Positions 1 through 7,461 of a stretch of DNA of 64,000 nt are shown here, piece after piece. Both the position numbers and the translations under genes were made by a program. The notes beneath the pieces were generated by a model. That model saw only the letters and a list, made by a program, of their open reading frames with translations, did no database searches and had not been told where the DNA came from. Location of the stretch: NCBI GenBank assembly GCA_014584575.1, contig JACTMP010000076.1:1-64000 (forward strand), in the 5' to 3' direction. Source of the DNA: Chloroflexota bacterium (GTDB taxonomy: Bacteria > Chloroflexota > Anaerolineae > Promineifilales > Promineifilaceae). Position 1 is the stretch's first letter. Each line of letters begins with the position of its first letter.

Positions 1-120
1 CTCATTATGGACCATCCTTTTGGCTGTCATTTGCCTCAAGGGTAGGATTGTTAATCGTTCAAGGCAAGTCCCTATTATGGGAACTTGTTTTTAGACGCTC
101 ACTTAATTCGTAATGGTGGA

Positions 121-183
121 GTTCGCACGCCTATGTGCGAACGAGTAGCACGTGGGCGTGCTGCTCTCCTCCCGCAGAAAATC
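121..183. repeat. Double-hairpin dispersed repeat, copy 1
   Basis: Two adjacent inverted repeats are visible. GTTCGCAC/GTGCGAAC (121-128 and 135-142) has a 6-nt loop. GAGTAGCACG/CGTGCTGCTC (143-152 and 157-166) has a TGGG loop and one mismatched pair. A shared tail TCCTCCCGCAGAAAAT follows. The same arrangement recurs at 44873-44933, so this is a mobile or REP/BIME-like element rather than a local terminator. No T-run follows. Confidence 0.75.
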
Positions 184-258
184 CTGACTTTGGAATTACC
201 CTGTCAGCCGTAGTAGTGTGGTTGCTTTGCTCTATAAAGTGGGTCACAATTTGGTGAT

Positions 259-903
259 ATGAATGCAAAACATTTTGTACTGGTGGCCGGGAACATCGGC
301 GCGGGCAAAACGTCGCTGGCGGAGCGGGTGGGCGCGCGCCTGGGCTGGCGGGTGGGCTACGAATCGGTCAGCGATAACCCCTACTTGCCCGACTTTTATG
401 CGGATATGGCCCGGTGGGCGTTCCATTTGCAGGTTTTTTTCATCGGTCACCGGGCGGCGCAGCACCGGGAATTGTATGATGATCCGCGTTCGGCTATTGC
501 CGACCGCAGCATTTACGAGGACGCCCACATTTTTGCCCGCGCTCTCCTCCACCTGGGGGCGCTGGCGGAGCGAGACTATCTGGCTTATCGCCATACCTTT
601 GACCTGGTGGTGGAGGGGCTGCCCCGGCCTGATTTGCTGCTTTACCTGAACTGTCCCGTATCGGCGCTGATGGCGCGCATTCAACAGCGGGGGCGGGCCA
701 TGGAAAGCGGCATTACGGCCGATTACCTGTCGCTGCTGGAATCGTTCTATCAGGAGTGGTTGGACCGCTTTGATTTGTGCCCGGTGTTGGTGATTCCCAG
801 CGAGAACCTGGATTTTGTGAACTGGCCGCAGCATCTGGACATTGTGGTAGACCGGATTCAGGCGAAGCTGGCGGGACGGGAAGATGTCGTTTTCCCAGAC
901 TGA
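259..903 (+). CDS. Deoxynucleoside kinase family protein
   Basis: A 214-residue protein of the dNK/dGK-dAK family, which phosphorylates deoxynucleosides for dNTP salvage. Visible features are the N-terminal P-loop GNIGAGKTS (about residues 11-19), the DRS motif (IADRSIYED, about residues 80-88) that corresponds to the ERS/DRS substrate motif, and the basic LID segment RIQQRGRAME. Length matches bacterial dNKs (about 205-225). The ATG at 259 puts the P-loop close to the N-terminus, as is usual; its ribosome-binding site is weak. Substrate specificity cannot be read from the sequence. The next gene, 62 bp downstream, is an unrelated secreted protein. Confidence 0.88.
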   Translation: MNAKHFVLVAGNIGAGKTSLAERVGARLGWRVGYESVSDNPYLPDFYADMARWAFHLQVFFIGHRAAQHRELYDDPRSAIADRSIYEDAHIFARALLHLGALAERDYLAYRHTFDLVVEGLPRPDLLLYLNCPVSALMARIQQRGRAMESGITADYLSLLESFYQEWLDRFDLCPVLVIPSENLDFVNWPQHLDIVVDRIQAKLAGREDVVFPD

Positions 904-965
904 GCGCGGGCGAATTAACGGGGTGTCTATGGCGGGGACACGGCCGTGCGCTGTATCCTTTCCAC

Positions 966-1832
966 ATGAAAAAACGAATAGCCTCTCAACTGTTACTGGT
1001 TGGATTTTTCGTTCTCCTCTGGTTCCAATGGGTTCAGGCGCTACCCCAGAGGCAAGGAGCCGATCATTACCTCTACCTCCCCCTCATCGTCAAACCTCTT
1101 CCTTCACCACAGATTCTCTCCTTTACGGCAAACGTCGAAATCGCTGATCCCGGTGATACCATTGAACTGAGTTGGGTGACGACCCACGCGATTACTGCCA
1201 CCCTCTACCACCTGCTGCCCACCGGCCAATTGGGCCAGTTTTGGAATGTACCCATCAGCGGTACCATGCCCTACACCATCAGCGAATCCGCGCGCAACGT
1301 GGAGCGGTTCATGTTGTTTGCCGCCGGTGACGTTGAACCCTACGCCAGCGCCACGTTGGAAATTGAACTCACCTGTCCACACCCCTGGTTTTTTGCCCCC
1401 GCCCCCGATGTGTGTGCGCAGGATGCCGCCCTGCTGTCGCCGTCAGCCGAACAGCAGTTTGAGCATGGCTGGATGATCTGGGTCGGCCAGGAGGACCGGA
1501 TTTATGTACTCTATGATGATGAGGGATATACTACCAGATGGGATGCGTTTACCGACGAATGGGACCCCGGCGATCCCATCAGCGACACGACCATTATTCC
1601 GCCGACAGGCTTTTATCAGCCGCTGCGTGGGTTTGGGCTGGTGTGGCGTGAACAGCCGTTGGTGCGTGACCGTTTAGGCTGGGCGGTGGCAGAGGAGGTG
1701 GGGGGTGACACGGCCGTGCAGCGCACCTCCTATGCCCGTTACAACCACACCTACATCCGCGCCCTGGATGCCAACATCTGGCATCTCTTCCCTGAACGCA
1801 GCAGCTGGGAAAAATTTACCCCCTTGCCTTGA
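966..1832 (+). CDS. Secreted protein of unknown function
   Basis: A 288-residue protein. I start it at the ATG at 966, because this places a clean signal peptide (Lys-Lys-Arg, then a hydrophobic core to about residue 25) at the N-terminus; a longer in-frame reading would bury it. Just after the signal sequence is YLYLPLIVKP, a motif I also see near the C-terminus of the secreted protein at 33905-35431. The body begins with a likely Ig-like segment (SFTANVEIADPGDTIELSW). The C-terminal part contains a DRLGWAVAEEV motif and is rich in Trp and Tyr. No enzymatic motif is recognisable. A hairpin lies just downstream at 1847-1881. Confidence 0.7.
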   Translation: MKKRIASQLLLVGFFVLLWFQWVQALPQRQGADHYLYLPLIVKPLPSPQILSFTANVEIADPGDTIELSWVTTHAITATLYHLLPTGQLGQFWNVPISGTMPYTISESARNVERFMLFAAGDVEPYASATLEIELTCPHPWFFAPAPDVCAQDAALLSPSAEQQFEHGWMIWVGQEDRIYVLYDDEGYTTRWDAFTDEWDPGDPISDTTIIPPTGFYQPLRGFGLVWREQPLVRDRLGWAVAEEVGGDTAVQRTSYARYNHTYIRALDANIWHLFPERSSWEKFTPLP

Positions 1833-1846
1833 CATGGTAGGCGTTT

Positions 1847-1881
1847 AGACCTGATAGGTTTTGCCAAAACCCGTCAGGTCT
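1847..1881. repeat. Hairpin of the ACCTG/CAGGT family
   Basis: Arms at 1847-1862 and 1866-1881 (AGACCTGATAGGTTTT and AAAACCCGTCAGGTCT) pair with two mismatches around a GCC loop. It lies after the secreted protein gene. There is no T-run, so termination is uncertain. Related AACCTG/CAGGTT hairpins occur at 5449-5480 and 28645-28678. Confidence 0.6.
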
Positions 1882-1931
1882 GAAGGGATGTTTCGGGTAC
1901 AATTTCCCCTGAGCTAACCGAAATTTGAGGG

Positions 1932-1953
1932 GTTCACACATTTGTGTGCGAAC
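1932..1953. promoter_or_regulatory. Inverted repeat upstream of the GntR gene
   Basis: GTTCACAC/GTGCGAAC arms (1932-1939 and 1946-1953, one mismatch) sit 18 bp before the regulator start. It could be an autoregulatory operator. It also resembles the first hairpin of the dispersed repeats at 121 and 44873, so it may be a remnant of that element. Confidence 0.4.
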
Positions 1954-1970
1954 TTTGGCACAGGGAGAAT

Positions 1971-2711
1971 ATGTCACAAACAATCAAGGCTTTGATCCAA
2001 CTAAGGGATTTGATTCTTAACGGTGAATTGCAGCCAGGGGAACGTTTACTCGAAGTTGCTCTGGTGGAGCATTTGAGCGTCTCGCGCACCCCCATTCGCG
2101 CCGCCCTGGCCCGTCTGGCCGAAGAGGGCTTGCTGGAAAAGATGCCCAATGGCGGTTATGCCGTGCGTGAGTTCACGGAGCGTGACATTCACGACGCCAT
2201 TGCCATGCGCGGTGAACTGGAAGGGATGGCTGCCCGCCTGGCCGCAGAGAGGGGGGTGGATGCGGCAGCCTTAGCCAGAATCAAAGAAGTGTTAGCCAAA
2301 TTTGATGCCCTGCTGCTCAAAACAGACCTGGCAGATTCTGACCTTGCCCGTTACTTTGACCTCAATCACATTTTCCACAGGCAACTCATCGCGTTGGCCG
2401 AAAGTTTTATCATTGAACGCACGTTGGAGCATGTGCTGGTGCTGCCTTTTGCCTCGCCCAATGCCTTTGTGATGGCCCAGGCGGAACTGGGCCAGGCCTG
2501 GAAGGTGTTTTATGTGGCTCAGGAGCAACACAAAAACATCATCGAAGCCATTGAAAACCGGGAAGGGGCGCGCGCCGATGCGTTGGCCCAGGAACACGCT
2601 TATCTTTCTTTGCAGACCTTACAGAGGGCGCTTAAAGACAAGATGGTATTGAGCCAGTTGCCGGCCTTCAAATTGGTGATGACAAATGGGGATGATGGCG
2701 AAAGCAGGTGA
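1971..2711 (+). CDS. GntR-family transcriptional regulator (FCD/FadR type)
   Basis: A 246-residue regulator. An N-terminal winged helix (about residues 5-70, with LSVSRTPIRAALARLAEEGLL as the recognition region) is followed by an FCD ligand-binding domain that includes the metal-binding-type segment FDLNHIFHRQLI. The ATG at 1971 is preceded by GGGAG at a good distance; an in-frame upstream GTG is less likely. It sits upstream of protocatechuate dioxygenase genes in the same direction. Two TGTATACA palindromes lie in the gap between them, so it probably controls aromatic catabolism in response to an aromatic acid or pathway intermediate. The ligand is unknown. Confidence 0.88.
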   Translation: MSQTIKALIQLRDLILNGELQPGERLLEVALVEHLSVSRTPIRAALARLAEEGLLEKMPNGGYAVREFTERDIHDAIAMRGELEGMAARLAAERGVDAAALARIKEVLAKFDALLLKTDLADSDLARYFDLNHIFHRQLIALAESFIIERTLEHVLVLPFASPNAFVMAQAELGQAWKVFYVAQEQHKNIIEAIENREGARADALAQEHAYLSLQTLQRALKDKMVLSQLPAFKLVMTNGDDGESR

Positions 2712-2716
2712 ATCTG

Positions 2717-2741
2717 GGTGGCAGGTGGCAGGTGGCAGGTG
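2717..2741 (+). repeat. GGTGGCA iterated word
   Basis: Three tandem copies of GGTGGCA plus a partial copy follow the stop of the GntR gene. A loose inverse (TTGCTGCCTC) follows at about 2750. This belongs to the group of intergenic iterated-word elements seen across the window. Confidence 0.6.
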
Positions 2742-2765
2742 TTTGACAACTTGCTGCCTCAAATA

Positions 2766-2860
2766 TGTATACAGGGGTTATTGTTTACATTCATTATCTT
2801 AAGTGGTGTAAGGGAGAGGTTGCCAGAATGTTTGCGCCAATTCACTAAATAATGTATACA
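2766..2860. promoter_or_regulatory. Pair of TGTATACA palindromes upstream of pcaH
   Basis: Perfect 8-bp palindromes TGTATACA occur at 2766-2773 and 2853-2860, 87 bp apart; the second extends to ATGTATACAT. They fit the TNGTNNNACNA-like operator style of FCD-type GntR regulators, and the gene immediately upstream encodes such a regulator. Binding is inferred. Confidence 0.5.
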
Positions 2861-2970
2861 TACCCCATTCGTTATTACTCATTCACCGATTGATTCAACA
2901 ACCTCCTCAACCCTACTGAGGACAAAATAAAGGCAACCACAAAAAGGCTCTTGCGCTGGAGGAATAAAGG

Positions 2971-3678
2971 ATGACGCCATTGCAAACGTATAACTGGCTC
3001 GATTGGTCTGTGCAGCCGCCGTACCTCTATGAACCGTACCGCTCCACGGTGTTACGCTCGCCGCAAAAGCCGCTGATCCCCCTGAAGCAAAATCTTTCCG
3101 AACTGACCGGCCCGGTGTATGGGCAGGATGAGATCACCCCGTTGGATAATGATCTGACCCGCAATGCGGTGAAAAATGGGGAGCCTTTGGGCGAACGGAT
3201 TATTGTCACGGGCCAGTTGATGGATGATACGGGCAAGCCAATCCCTCATGCCTTGATTGAAGTGTGGCAGGCGAATGCCGCCGGCCGGTATATGCACAAG
3301 GTTGACCAGCATGATGCGCCGCTGGACCCCAACTTTCACGGCGCCGGCCGGGTGCTGACGGATAAAGACGGCCGTTACCAATTCACTACCATTCGCCCCG
3401 GCGCTTACCCCTGGCAGAACCACTCCAATGCCTGGCGGCCGTCACACATTCACTTTTCGGTGTTTGGTCTCAACTTTCTGCAACGGCTGGTGACGCAGAT
3501 GTATTTCCCCGGCGACCCTCTGCTGCCGCTTGACCCCATTTTTAACGGCATTCCTGATGTTGACGGCCGTAACAGTCTCATCTCCCTGTACGACCATGAT
3601 GTGACCACACCGGGCTGGGCTTTGGGCTTTCGCTTCGATATTGTCGTTTGCGGTCCACGCCAGACCCCGTTTGAGTAA
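2971..3678 (+). CDS. pcaH: Protocatechuate 3,4-dioxygenase, beta subunit
   Basis: A 235-residue intradiol dioxygenase subunit that cleaves protocatechuate to 3-carboxy-cis,cis-muconate with non-haem Fe(III). The four iron ligands of the beta subunit are visible in order: Tyr in GRYMHK, Tyr in GAYPW, and the two His of RPSHIHFSV. The N-terminal extension and length fit the beta chain. GGAGG lies upstream of the ATG. The alpha subunit starts 13 bp downstream, so the two are co-transcribed. Later beta-ketoadipate steps (pcaB, pcaC, pcaD) are not in this window. Confidence 0.93.
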   Translation: MTPLQTYNWLDWSVQPPYLYEPYRSTVLRSPQKPLIPLKQNLSELTGPVYGQDEITPLDNDLTRNAVKNGEPLGERIIVTGQLMDDTGKPIPHALIEVWQANAAGRYMHKVDQHDAPLDPNFHGAGRVLTDKDGRYQFTTIRPGAYPWQNHSNAWRPSHIHFSVFGLNFLQRLVTQMYFPGDPLLPLDPIFNGIPDVDGRNSLISLYDHDVTTPGWALGFRFDIVVCGPRQTPFE

Positions 3679-3690
3679 GGAGGTAACACC

Positions 3691-4251
3691 ATGAAAAAAC
3701 AGACCCCCAGTCAAACAGTTGGCCCCTATTTACGCATTGGCCTGATTTACGGCGAGACCCAAAGCGACCTGGTACAGGATGAAACCATCGGCGAGCGTAT
3801 CCTCATTTCCGGCACAGTTTTTGACGGCAATGGTGAGCCTATCCCCGACGCGCTGGTGGAAATCTGGCAGCCGGATGCGCAGGGCATCTTTAACCATCCC
3901 ACGGACCCCCGCTGCCAACAAGCAGACCCCCATTTTCGCGGCTTTGGCCGGGCCGAGACGCGCCTGGCCGGGAAATTTCAATTTCGGACGATTAAACCGG
4001 GCAGCATACAGGAGGGACATGCGCCGTTTATCAATGTGACCGTATTTGCCAGAGGGATGCTCGTTCATGCCATCACTCGCATCTACTTCGCCGACGAACC
4101 GGCTAACAACGATGATCCCGTGCTGCTGTCCATCCCCCCCGAAAGACGCCATACCCTGCTTGCCCAGCGAGAAGAGGTAACGGTAGGGGCGACTTATCAT
4201 TTTGATATTCATTTACAGGGCAATGACGAGACGGTGTTTTTTAATCCGTAA
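3691..4251 (+). CDS. pcaG: Protocatechuate 3,4-dioxygenase, alpha subunit
   Basis: A 186-residue subunit sharing the intradiol dioxygenase fold (PTPSQTVGP-like start, then ISGTVFDGNGEPIPDALVEIW). It lacks the Tyr/His iron ligands, as expected for the non-catalytic alpha chain. A strong AAGGAGG precedes the ATG. It follows pcaH by 13 bp and completes the alpha/beta protomer of the enzyme. Confidence 0.92.
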   Translation: MKKQTPSQTVGPYLRIGLIYGETQSDLVQDETIGERILISGTVFDGNGEPIPDALVEIWQPDAQGIFNHPTDPRCQQADPHFRGFGRAETRLAGKFQFRTIKPGSIQEGHAPFINVTVFARGMLVHAITRIYFADEPANNDDPVLLSIPPERRHTLLAQREEVTVGATYHFDIHLQGNDETVFFNP

Positions 4252-4263
4252 GCAGACGATTTG

Positions 4264-4301
4264 TAATTGGGTAATTACGTATTTACGTAATTACCCAATT
4301 A
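4264..4301. repeat. Perfect intergenic hairpin built from a TAATTACCC word
   Basis: Arms of 17 bp (4264-4280 and 4285-4301) pair perfectly around the loop ATTT. The word AATTACCC is then repeated to about 4312. It sits between pcaG and the MetE-like gene. There is no T-run, so it is more likely an mRNA structure or repeat element than a terminator. Confidence 0.8.
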
Positions 4302-4329
4302 CCCAATTACCCCATCTGAGGAAAAGAAT

Positions 4330-5439
4330 ATGTCAAAACTGAACCCACCCTTTCGTGCTGATCATGTTGGTAGTTTGTTACGGCCGTCCGAACTCCTATC
4401 CGCCCGGCAACAATTTTTCAGTGGCAAGCTGCCGGCTGAGGAATTGCGGGCAGTGGAGGATCAGGCGATTGTTACGGCCGTGCGCCAGATGGAATCCCTC
4501 GGTCTGCGCAGCATCACCGACGGCGAGTTCCGCCGCACCTACTTCCATCTAGATTTTCTGGAACAGTTGGCGGGCGTCACCGTCACCGGCAGCATTGCCG
4601 CCAGTTCCGACGCCCAGGCCACCGTGGGTTTCACGCCGCCCAAACTGAGCGTCACCGGCAAACTGCGCCACGTCAAAAACATTCAGGTAGATGACTTCAA
4701 CTATTTGAAATCGCAGGTCACACAAACGCCCAAAGTCACCATTCCCTCGCCGACAATGGTGCATTTTCGCGGCGGCCGTAAAGCCATTGACATTGACGCT
4801 TACCCGGATATGGACGAGTTTTTTGCCGACCTGGCCCAATGTTATCGGGACGAGATCAACGCCCTGTATCAGGCTGGCTGCCGCTACATTCAAATGGACG
4901 ACACCAATCTGGCCTATCTGTGTGACGCCAAAATGCGGGCAGGTGTGGTGGAGCGCGGCGAAGACCCCAACGAACTCCCCCGCACTTACGCGGCGTTGAT
5001 CAATTCGGTGATTGACGGCCGTCCCGCCGACCTGACCGTGTGTGTGCATCTGTGCCGGGGTAACTATCGCAGCACATGGTTCGCCGAGGGCGGGTATGAG
5101 CCGGTAGCCGAAGTGTTGTTTAACGAGTTGAACGTAGACGCCTACTTCCTGGAATATGACGATGAACGCTCCGGCGACTTTGCCCCCTTGCGTTTTGTGC
5201 CCGACCACAAAACGGTCGTCCTGGGATTGGTGACTACCAAAGCAGCCGAACTGGAATCCAAACAAGAGTTAATCCAGCGCATCCACGAAGCGGCGCGTTA
5301 TGTGCCATTGGAACGTTTATGCCTCAGCCCGCAGTGTGGTTTTTCCAGCACCGTCGAAGGCAACGCCGTTACTGCCGACGATCAGTGGGCCAAGCTGTCC
5401 CTGGTAGTGGAAACCGCCCGCGACATTTGGGGAGAGTGA
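4330..5439 (+). CDS. MetE-like cobalamin-independent methyltransferase
   Basis: A 369-residue protein matching the C-terminal catalytic half of cobalamin-independent methionine synthase. The zinc-binding pattern is visible: His and Cys in VCVHLCRGN and a later Cys in LSPQCGFSS. The N-terminus has the family motif RADHVGSLLRP. Short MetE-like proteins of this kind transfer or remove methyl groups using various donors; many are not methionine synthases. Its position behind pcaHG hints at handling methyl groups from methoxylated aromatics, but this is inference. GAGG precedes the ATG. A terminator-like hairpin follows at 5449. Confidence 0.8.
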   Translation: MSKLNPPFRADHVGSLLRPSELLSARQQFFSGKLPAEELRAVEDQAIVTAVRQMESLGLRSITDGEFRRTYFHLDFLEQLAGVTVTGSIAASSDAQATVGFTPPKLSVTGKLRHVKNIQVDDFNYLKSQVTQTPKVTIPSPTMVHFRGGRKAIDIDAYPDMDEFFADLAQCYRDEINALYQAGCRYIQMDDTNLAYLCDAKMRAGVVERGEDPNELPRTYAALINSVIDGRPADLTVCVHLCRGNYRSTWFAEGGYEPVAEVLFNELNVDAYFLEYDDERSGDFAPLRFVPDHKTVVLGLVTTKAAELESKQELIQRIHEAARYVPLERLCLSPQCGFSSTVEGNAVTADDQWAKLSLVVETARDIWGE

Positions 5440-5440
5440 G

Positions 5441-5480
5441 AAAATAAAAAACGTGACAGGTTCTAAAACCTGTCACGTTT
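5441..5480 (-). terminator. Terminator for tRNA-Gly (minus), possibly bidirectional
   Basis: A 14-bp stem (5449-5462 and 5467-5480) with a CTAA loop. Read on the minus strand it is followed by TTTTTTATTTT, a good intrinsic terminator 3 bp after the tRNA end. It also lies just after the MetE-like gene on the plus strand. Confidence 0.75.
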
Positions 5481-5483
5481 CTG

Positions 5484-5554
5484 AGCGGCTATCGGGACTC
5501 GAACCCGAGATAACAGCTTGGGAAGCTGCTGTGTTACCGCTACACCATAGCCGC
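5484..5554 (-). tRNA. tRNA-Gly (anticodon CCC)
   Basis: Read on the minus strand this folds as a complete cloverleaf. The 7-bp acceptor stem is GCGGCTA/TAGCCGC with T as discriminator. The D-arm is GTGT/ACAC. The anticodon stem GCAGC/GCTGT carries the loop TTCCCAA (anticodon CCC). The T-arm is TCGGG/CCCGA with loop TTCGAGT. The 3' CCA is not encoded. Confidence 0.93.
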
Positions 5555-5627
5555 GGATGGCTTCATTATATCCAACAAGTAGTGCCAGGCAAGGGGCAGA
5601 CTGCCTCCCCTGTGATATGATACCCCC

Positions 5628-6587
5628 ATGCGTCTGTTCAAACGGCCACAGAAACCACAAGAAACGGAGACGGCGGTGGATTCCCTCACGGCCGTGACCC
5701 CACCCCCTATTCAACCCCGCGTCCTGGTCATCATCCACAACCCGGTCATTCCCGCGCAAGGAGGTCGCAAATTGTCCGCCGTACTACGCTGGCAAGACCC
5801 GGAACGGCTGGCGCAGCAATACATCGCCGATGTGCAAAACGCCAGTCATGGCTATGCCCGTTACACCATTGTCGAGCGCATCGAGGTGGACGGCTTCCCG
5901 GTCAAGGCGGATCGTTTTGTGTACACGGCCGACTCGTACATGCGCTGCTGGCAGGCGCGTACTGGCTGGCACCAACCGGATGGGGTGGATTACGGCCGTA
6001 TCCTGTCCGACTTCCAGATCATCCCACGCATCAACGAAGATCGCATAGACGAGGTGTGGCTGTTCGGCTTCCCCTACGCCGGGTATTACGAATCCATCAT
6101 GGTCGGGCCAGGGGCGTATTGGTGCAATGCACCGCCGCTGGAAAACCGGCAGGCCAGACGCCGTTTTGTCATCATGGGTTTCAACTACGAACGGGGCGTG
6201 GGCGAAATGCTGGAAAATCTGGGCCACCGCACCGAATCCATTATGCAGCACGTCTTTCGCGGCCAGCGTGGCCAGGCCAACTTGTGGGAGCGATTCAGCC
6301 GCTACGACAAAACCCACCCCGGCCAGGCCGAGTGCGGCAATGTCCACTTCGCCCCCAACAGCGAGCGTGATTACGACTGGGGCAACCCACGCATCGTGCC
6401 CAGCCGGTGTGACAACTGGCTGCGTTTTCCCGATCTCAACGGCGCACCGCGCCCGGTGAACGGCCGCGAATGGGGTAACGGCGATATTCGTCAGCACCAC
6501 CTGTGGTGGCTGCGCCATCTGCCCCATGTAGACGGGGCCAGCAACGGCATCAGCCACAACTGGTGGCAATACATCGTTCATCCGTAA
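5628..6587 (+). CDS. Conserved hypothetical protein, Trp/Arg-rich
   Basis: A 319-residue soluble protein that I cannot assign to a named family. It has no signal peptide or membrane segment. Residues 1-30 are a low-complexity basic/proline leader; the ordered part starts around PRVLVIIHNPVI. The C-terminal half contains a cluster CGNVHFAPNSERDYDWG and then SRCDNWLRFP, and ends HNWWQYIVHP. The many His, Cys and Asp residues in this half could bind metal or ligand. It follows tRNA-Gly on the opposite strand and is monocistronic. Confidence 0.65.
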   Translation: MRLFKRPQKPQETETAVDSLTAVTPPPIQPRVLVIIHNPVIPAQGGRKLSAVLRWQDPERLAQQYIADVQNASHGYARYTIVERIEVDGFPVKADRFVYTADSYMRCWQARTGWHQPDGVDYGRILSDFQIIPRINEDRIDEVWLFGFPYAGYYESIMVGPGAYWCNAPPLENRQARRRFVIMGFNYERGVGEMLENLGHRTESIMQHVFRGQRGQANLWERFSRYDKTHPGQAECGNVHFAPNSERDYDWGNPRIVPSRCDNWLRFPDLNGAPRPVNGREWGNGDIRQHHLWWLRHLPHVDGASNGISHNWWQYIVHP

Positions 6588-6640
6588 ACCGGGTATGAGA
6601 ATAGCTGGTTGTGTTGTCTACTTGATGATAAAACCACGAA

Positions 6641-6671
6641 GAGTTGACAAGTTTTCAAAACTTGTCAACTC
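6641..6671. repeat. 31-bp perfect palindrome
   Basis: GAGTTGACAAGTTTT is followed by C and then its exact inverse. It lies between the hypothetical gene and the sigma-factor gene. It resembles the AACCTG/CAGGTT hairpins in arrangement. It is not followed by a T-run. Confidence 0.8.
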
Positions 6672-6780
6672 TGTTACTAACAAGCTACGAGGGAATTTGT
6701 CACCTTTTTTGGCAGATTTGGCTCTATAATGATAAGAGGTGGGCGATAGGGGAAAGACCCCCTGCCGCTGTGGAGTTTGT

Positions 6781-7404
6781 ATGGAGAAAAGCGACATTCT
6801 GGTAATTAACGCCAGAAATCAAAATTTAAGCGTCAGTCAGCGCCATCTGGCGTTTGGTGAACTGGTCAATCGTTTTTATGACGCCGCCTACCGCTGGGCG
6901 TATGCTGTGTTACAAGACAAACACCAGGCGCAAGATGCCGCCCAGGATGCGTTTGTGGTTGCCTTCCAAAGCCTGGAGCAACTGCGCGACCCCCTGGCTT
7001 TTGCCGGGTGGCTGCGCCAGATTGTGATCAGCCAGGCGTACCGGCAGGTGCGCGACCAGTCAATGGACTTGAGTTCTCTGGAGGCTGCGCCGGAGTTGCC
7101 GGCTTATGAACCTGGTCCGGCGGCGATCTTAGAAGAGGCAGAGATGAAGGAAAAGGTGATGACGGCCGTGCAAGCTCTGCCCGAAAAAGAACAAATTGTC
7201 ACCCAACTTTTTTATCTCAATGGCTACTCCCAACATGAAATTGCCCGGCTGTTGGAACTGCCGCTGACCACCGTCAAAAAGCGGCTGCAATATGCCCGGC
7301 ACAATTTGAAAGGGATTATGGCCTCAATGGTAGACAGCTTCACGCCAACGGCCGTGCCGCCTGAACCGGTTTTAGCGCCTGTGCCGGTGCGGAAATACCG
7401 GTGA
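6781..7404 (+). CDS. ECF-type RNA polymerase sigma factor
   Basis: A 207-residue sigma-70 family factor with region 2 (YRWAYAVLQDKHQAQDAAQD, core-binding and -10 recognition) and region 4 (YLNGYSQHEIARLLELPL, the -35 helix-turn-helix). These are the only two conserved regions, as in ECF factors. I start it at the ATG at 6781 (GGAG upstream); an upstream in-frame start would add an unrelated leader. No anti-sigma factor is encoded next to it. The following gene is ftsH, 57 bp away, so a regulated-proteolysis link is possible but speculative. The stop lies inside an iterated GGTGATC word. Confidence 0.88.
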   Translation: MEKSDILVINARNQNLSVSQRHLAFGELVNRFYDAAYRWAYAVLQDKHQAQDAAQDAFVVAFQSLEQLRDPLAFAGWLRQIVISQAYRQVRDQSMDLSSLEAAPELPAYEPGPAAILEEAEMKEKVMTAVQALPEKEQIVTQLFYLNGYSQHEIARLLELPLTTVKKRLQYARHNLKGIMASMVDSFTPTAVPPEPVLAPVPVRKYR

Positions 7405-7423
7405 TCGGTAATCGGTGAACCGG
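7396..7423. repeat. CGGTGATC/CGGTAATC iterated word
   Basis: Repeats of the 7-8-nt word CGGTAATC/CGGTGATC cover the last codons and stop of the sigma-factor gene and the gap to ftsH. The same word recurs at 30081-30125, 40183-40246 and 44403-44457. Confidence 0.65.
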
Positions 7424-7461
7424 GCGCCAACGTAACCAGGCAGAGCAAAAGCGAGTAAATT

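Noticed and set aside
244..834. Minus-strand frame overlapping the deoxynucleoside kinase
   Set aside because: It is a shadow of the kinase gene, which has a P-loop and DRS motif; the opposite frame has no family features.
4264..4312. Possible CRISPR or tandem-repeat array at the iterated words
   Set aside because: The units are 6-8 nt and contiguous with inverse copies, without regular spacers, and no cas genes are present. These are hairpin elements, not CRISPR.
6641..6671. 31-bp palindrome as an intrinsic terminator
   Set aside because: There is no T-run on either side, so it is listed as a repeat instead.
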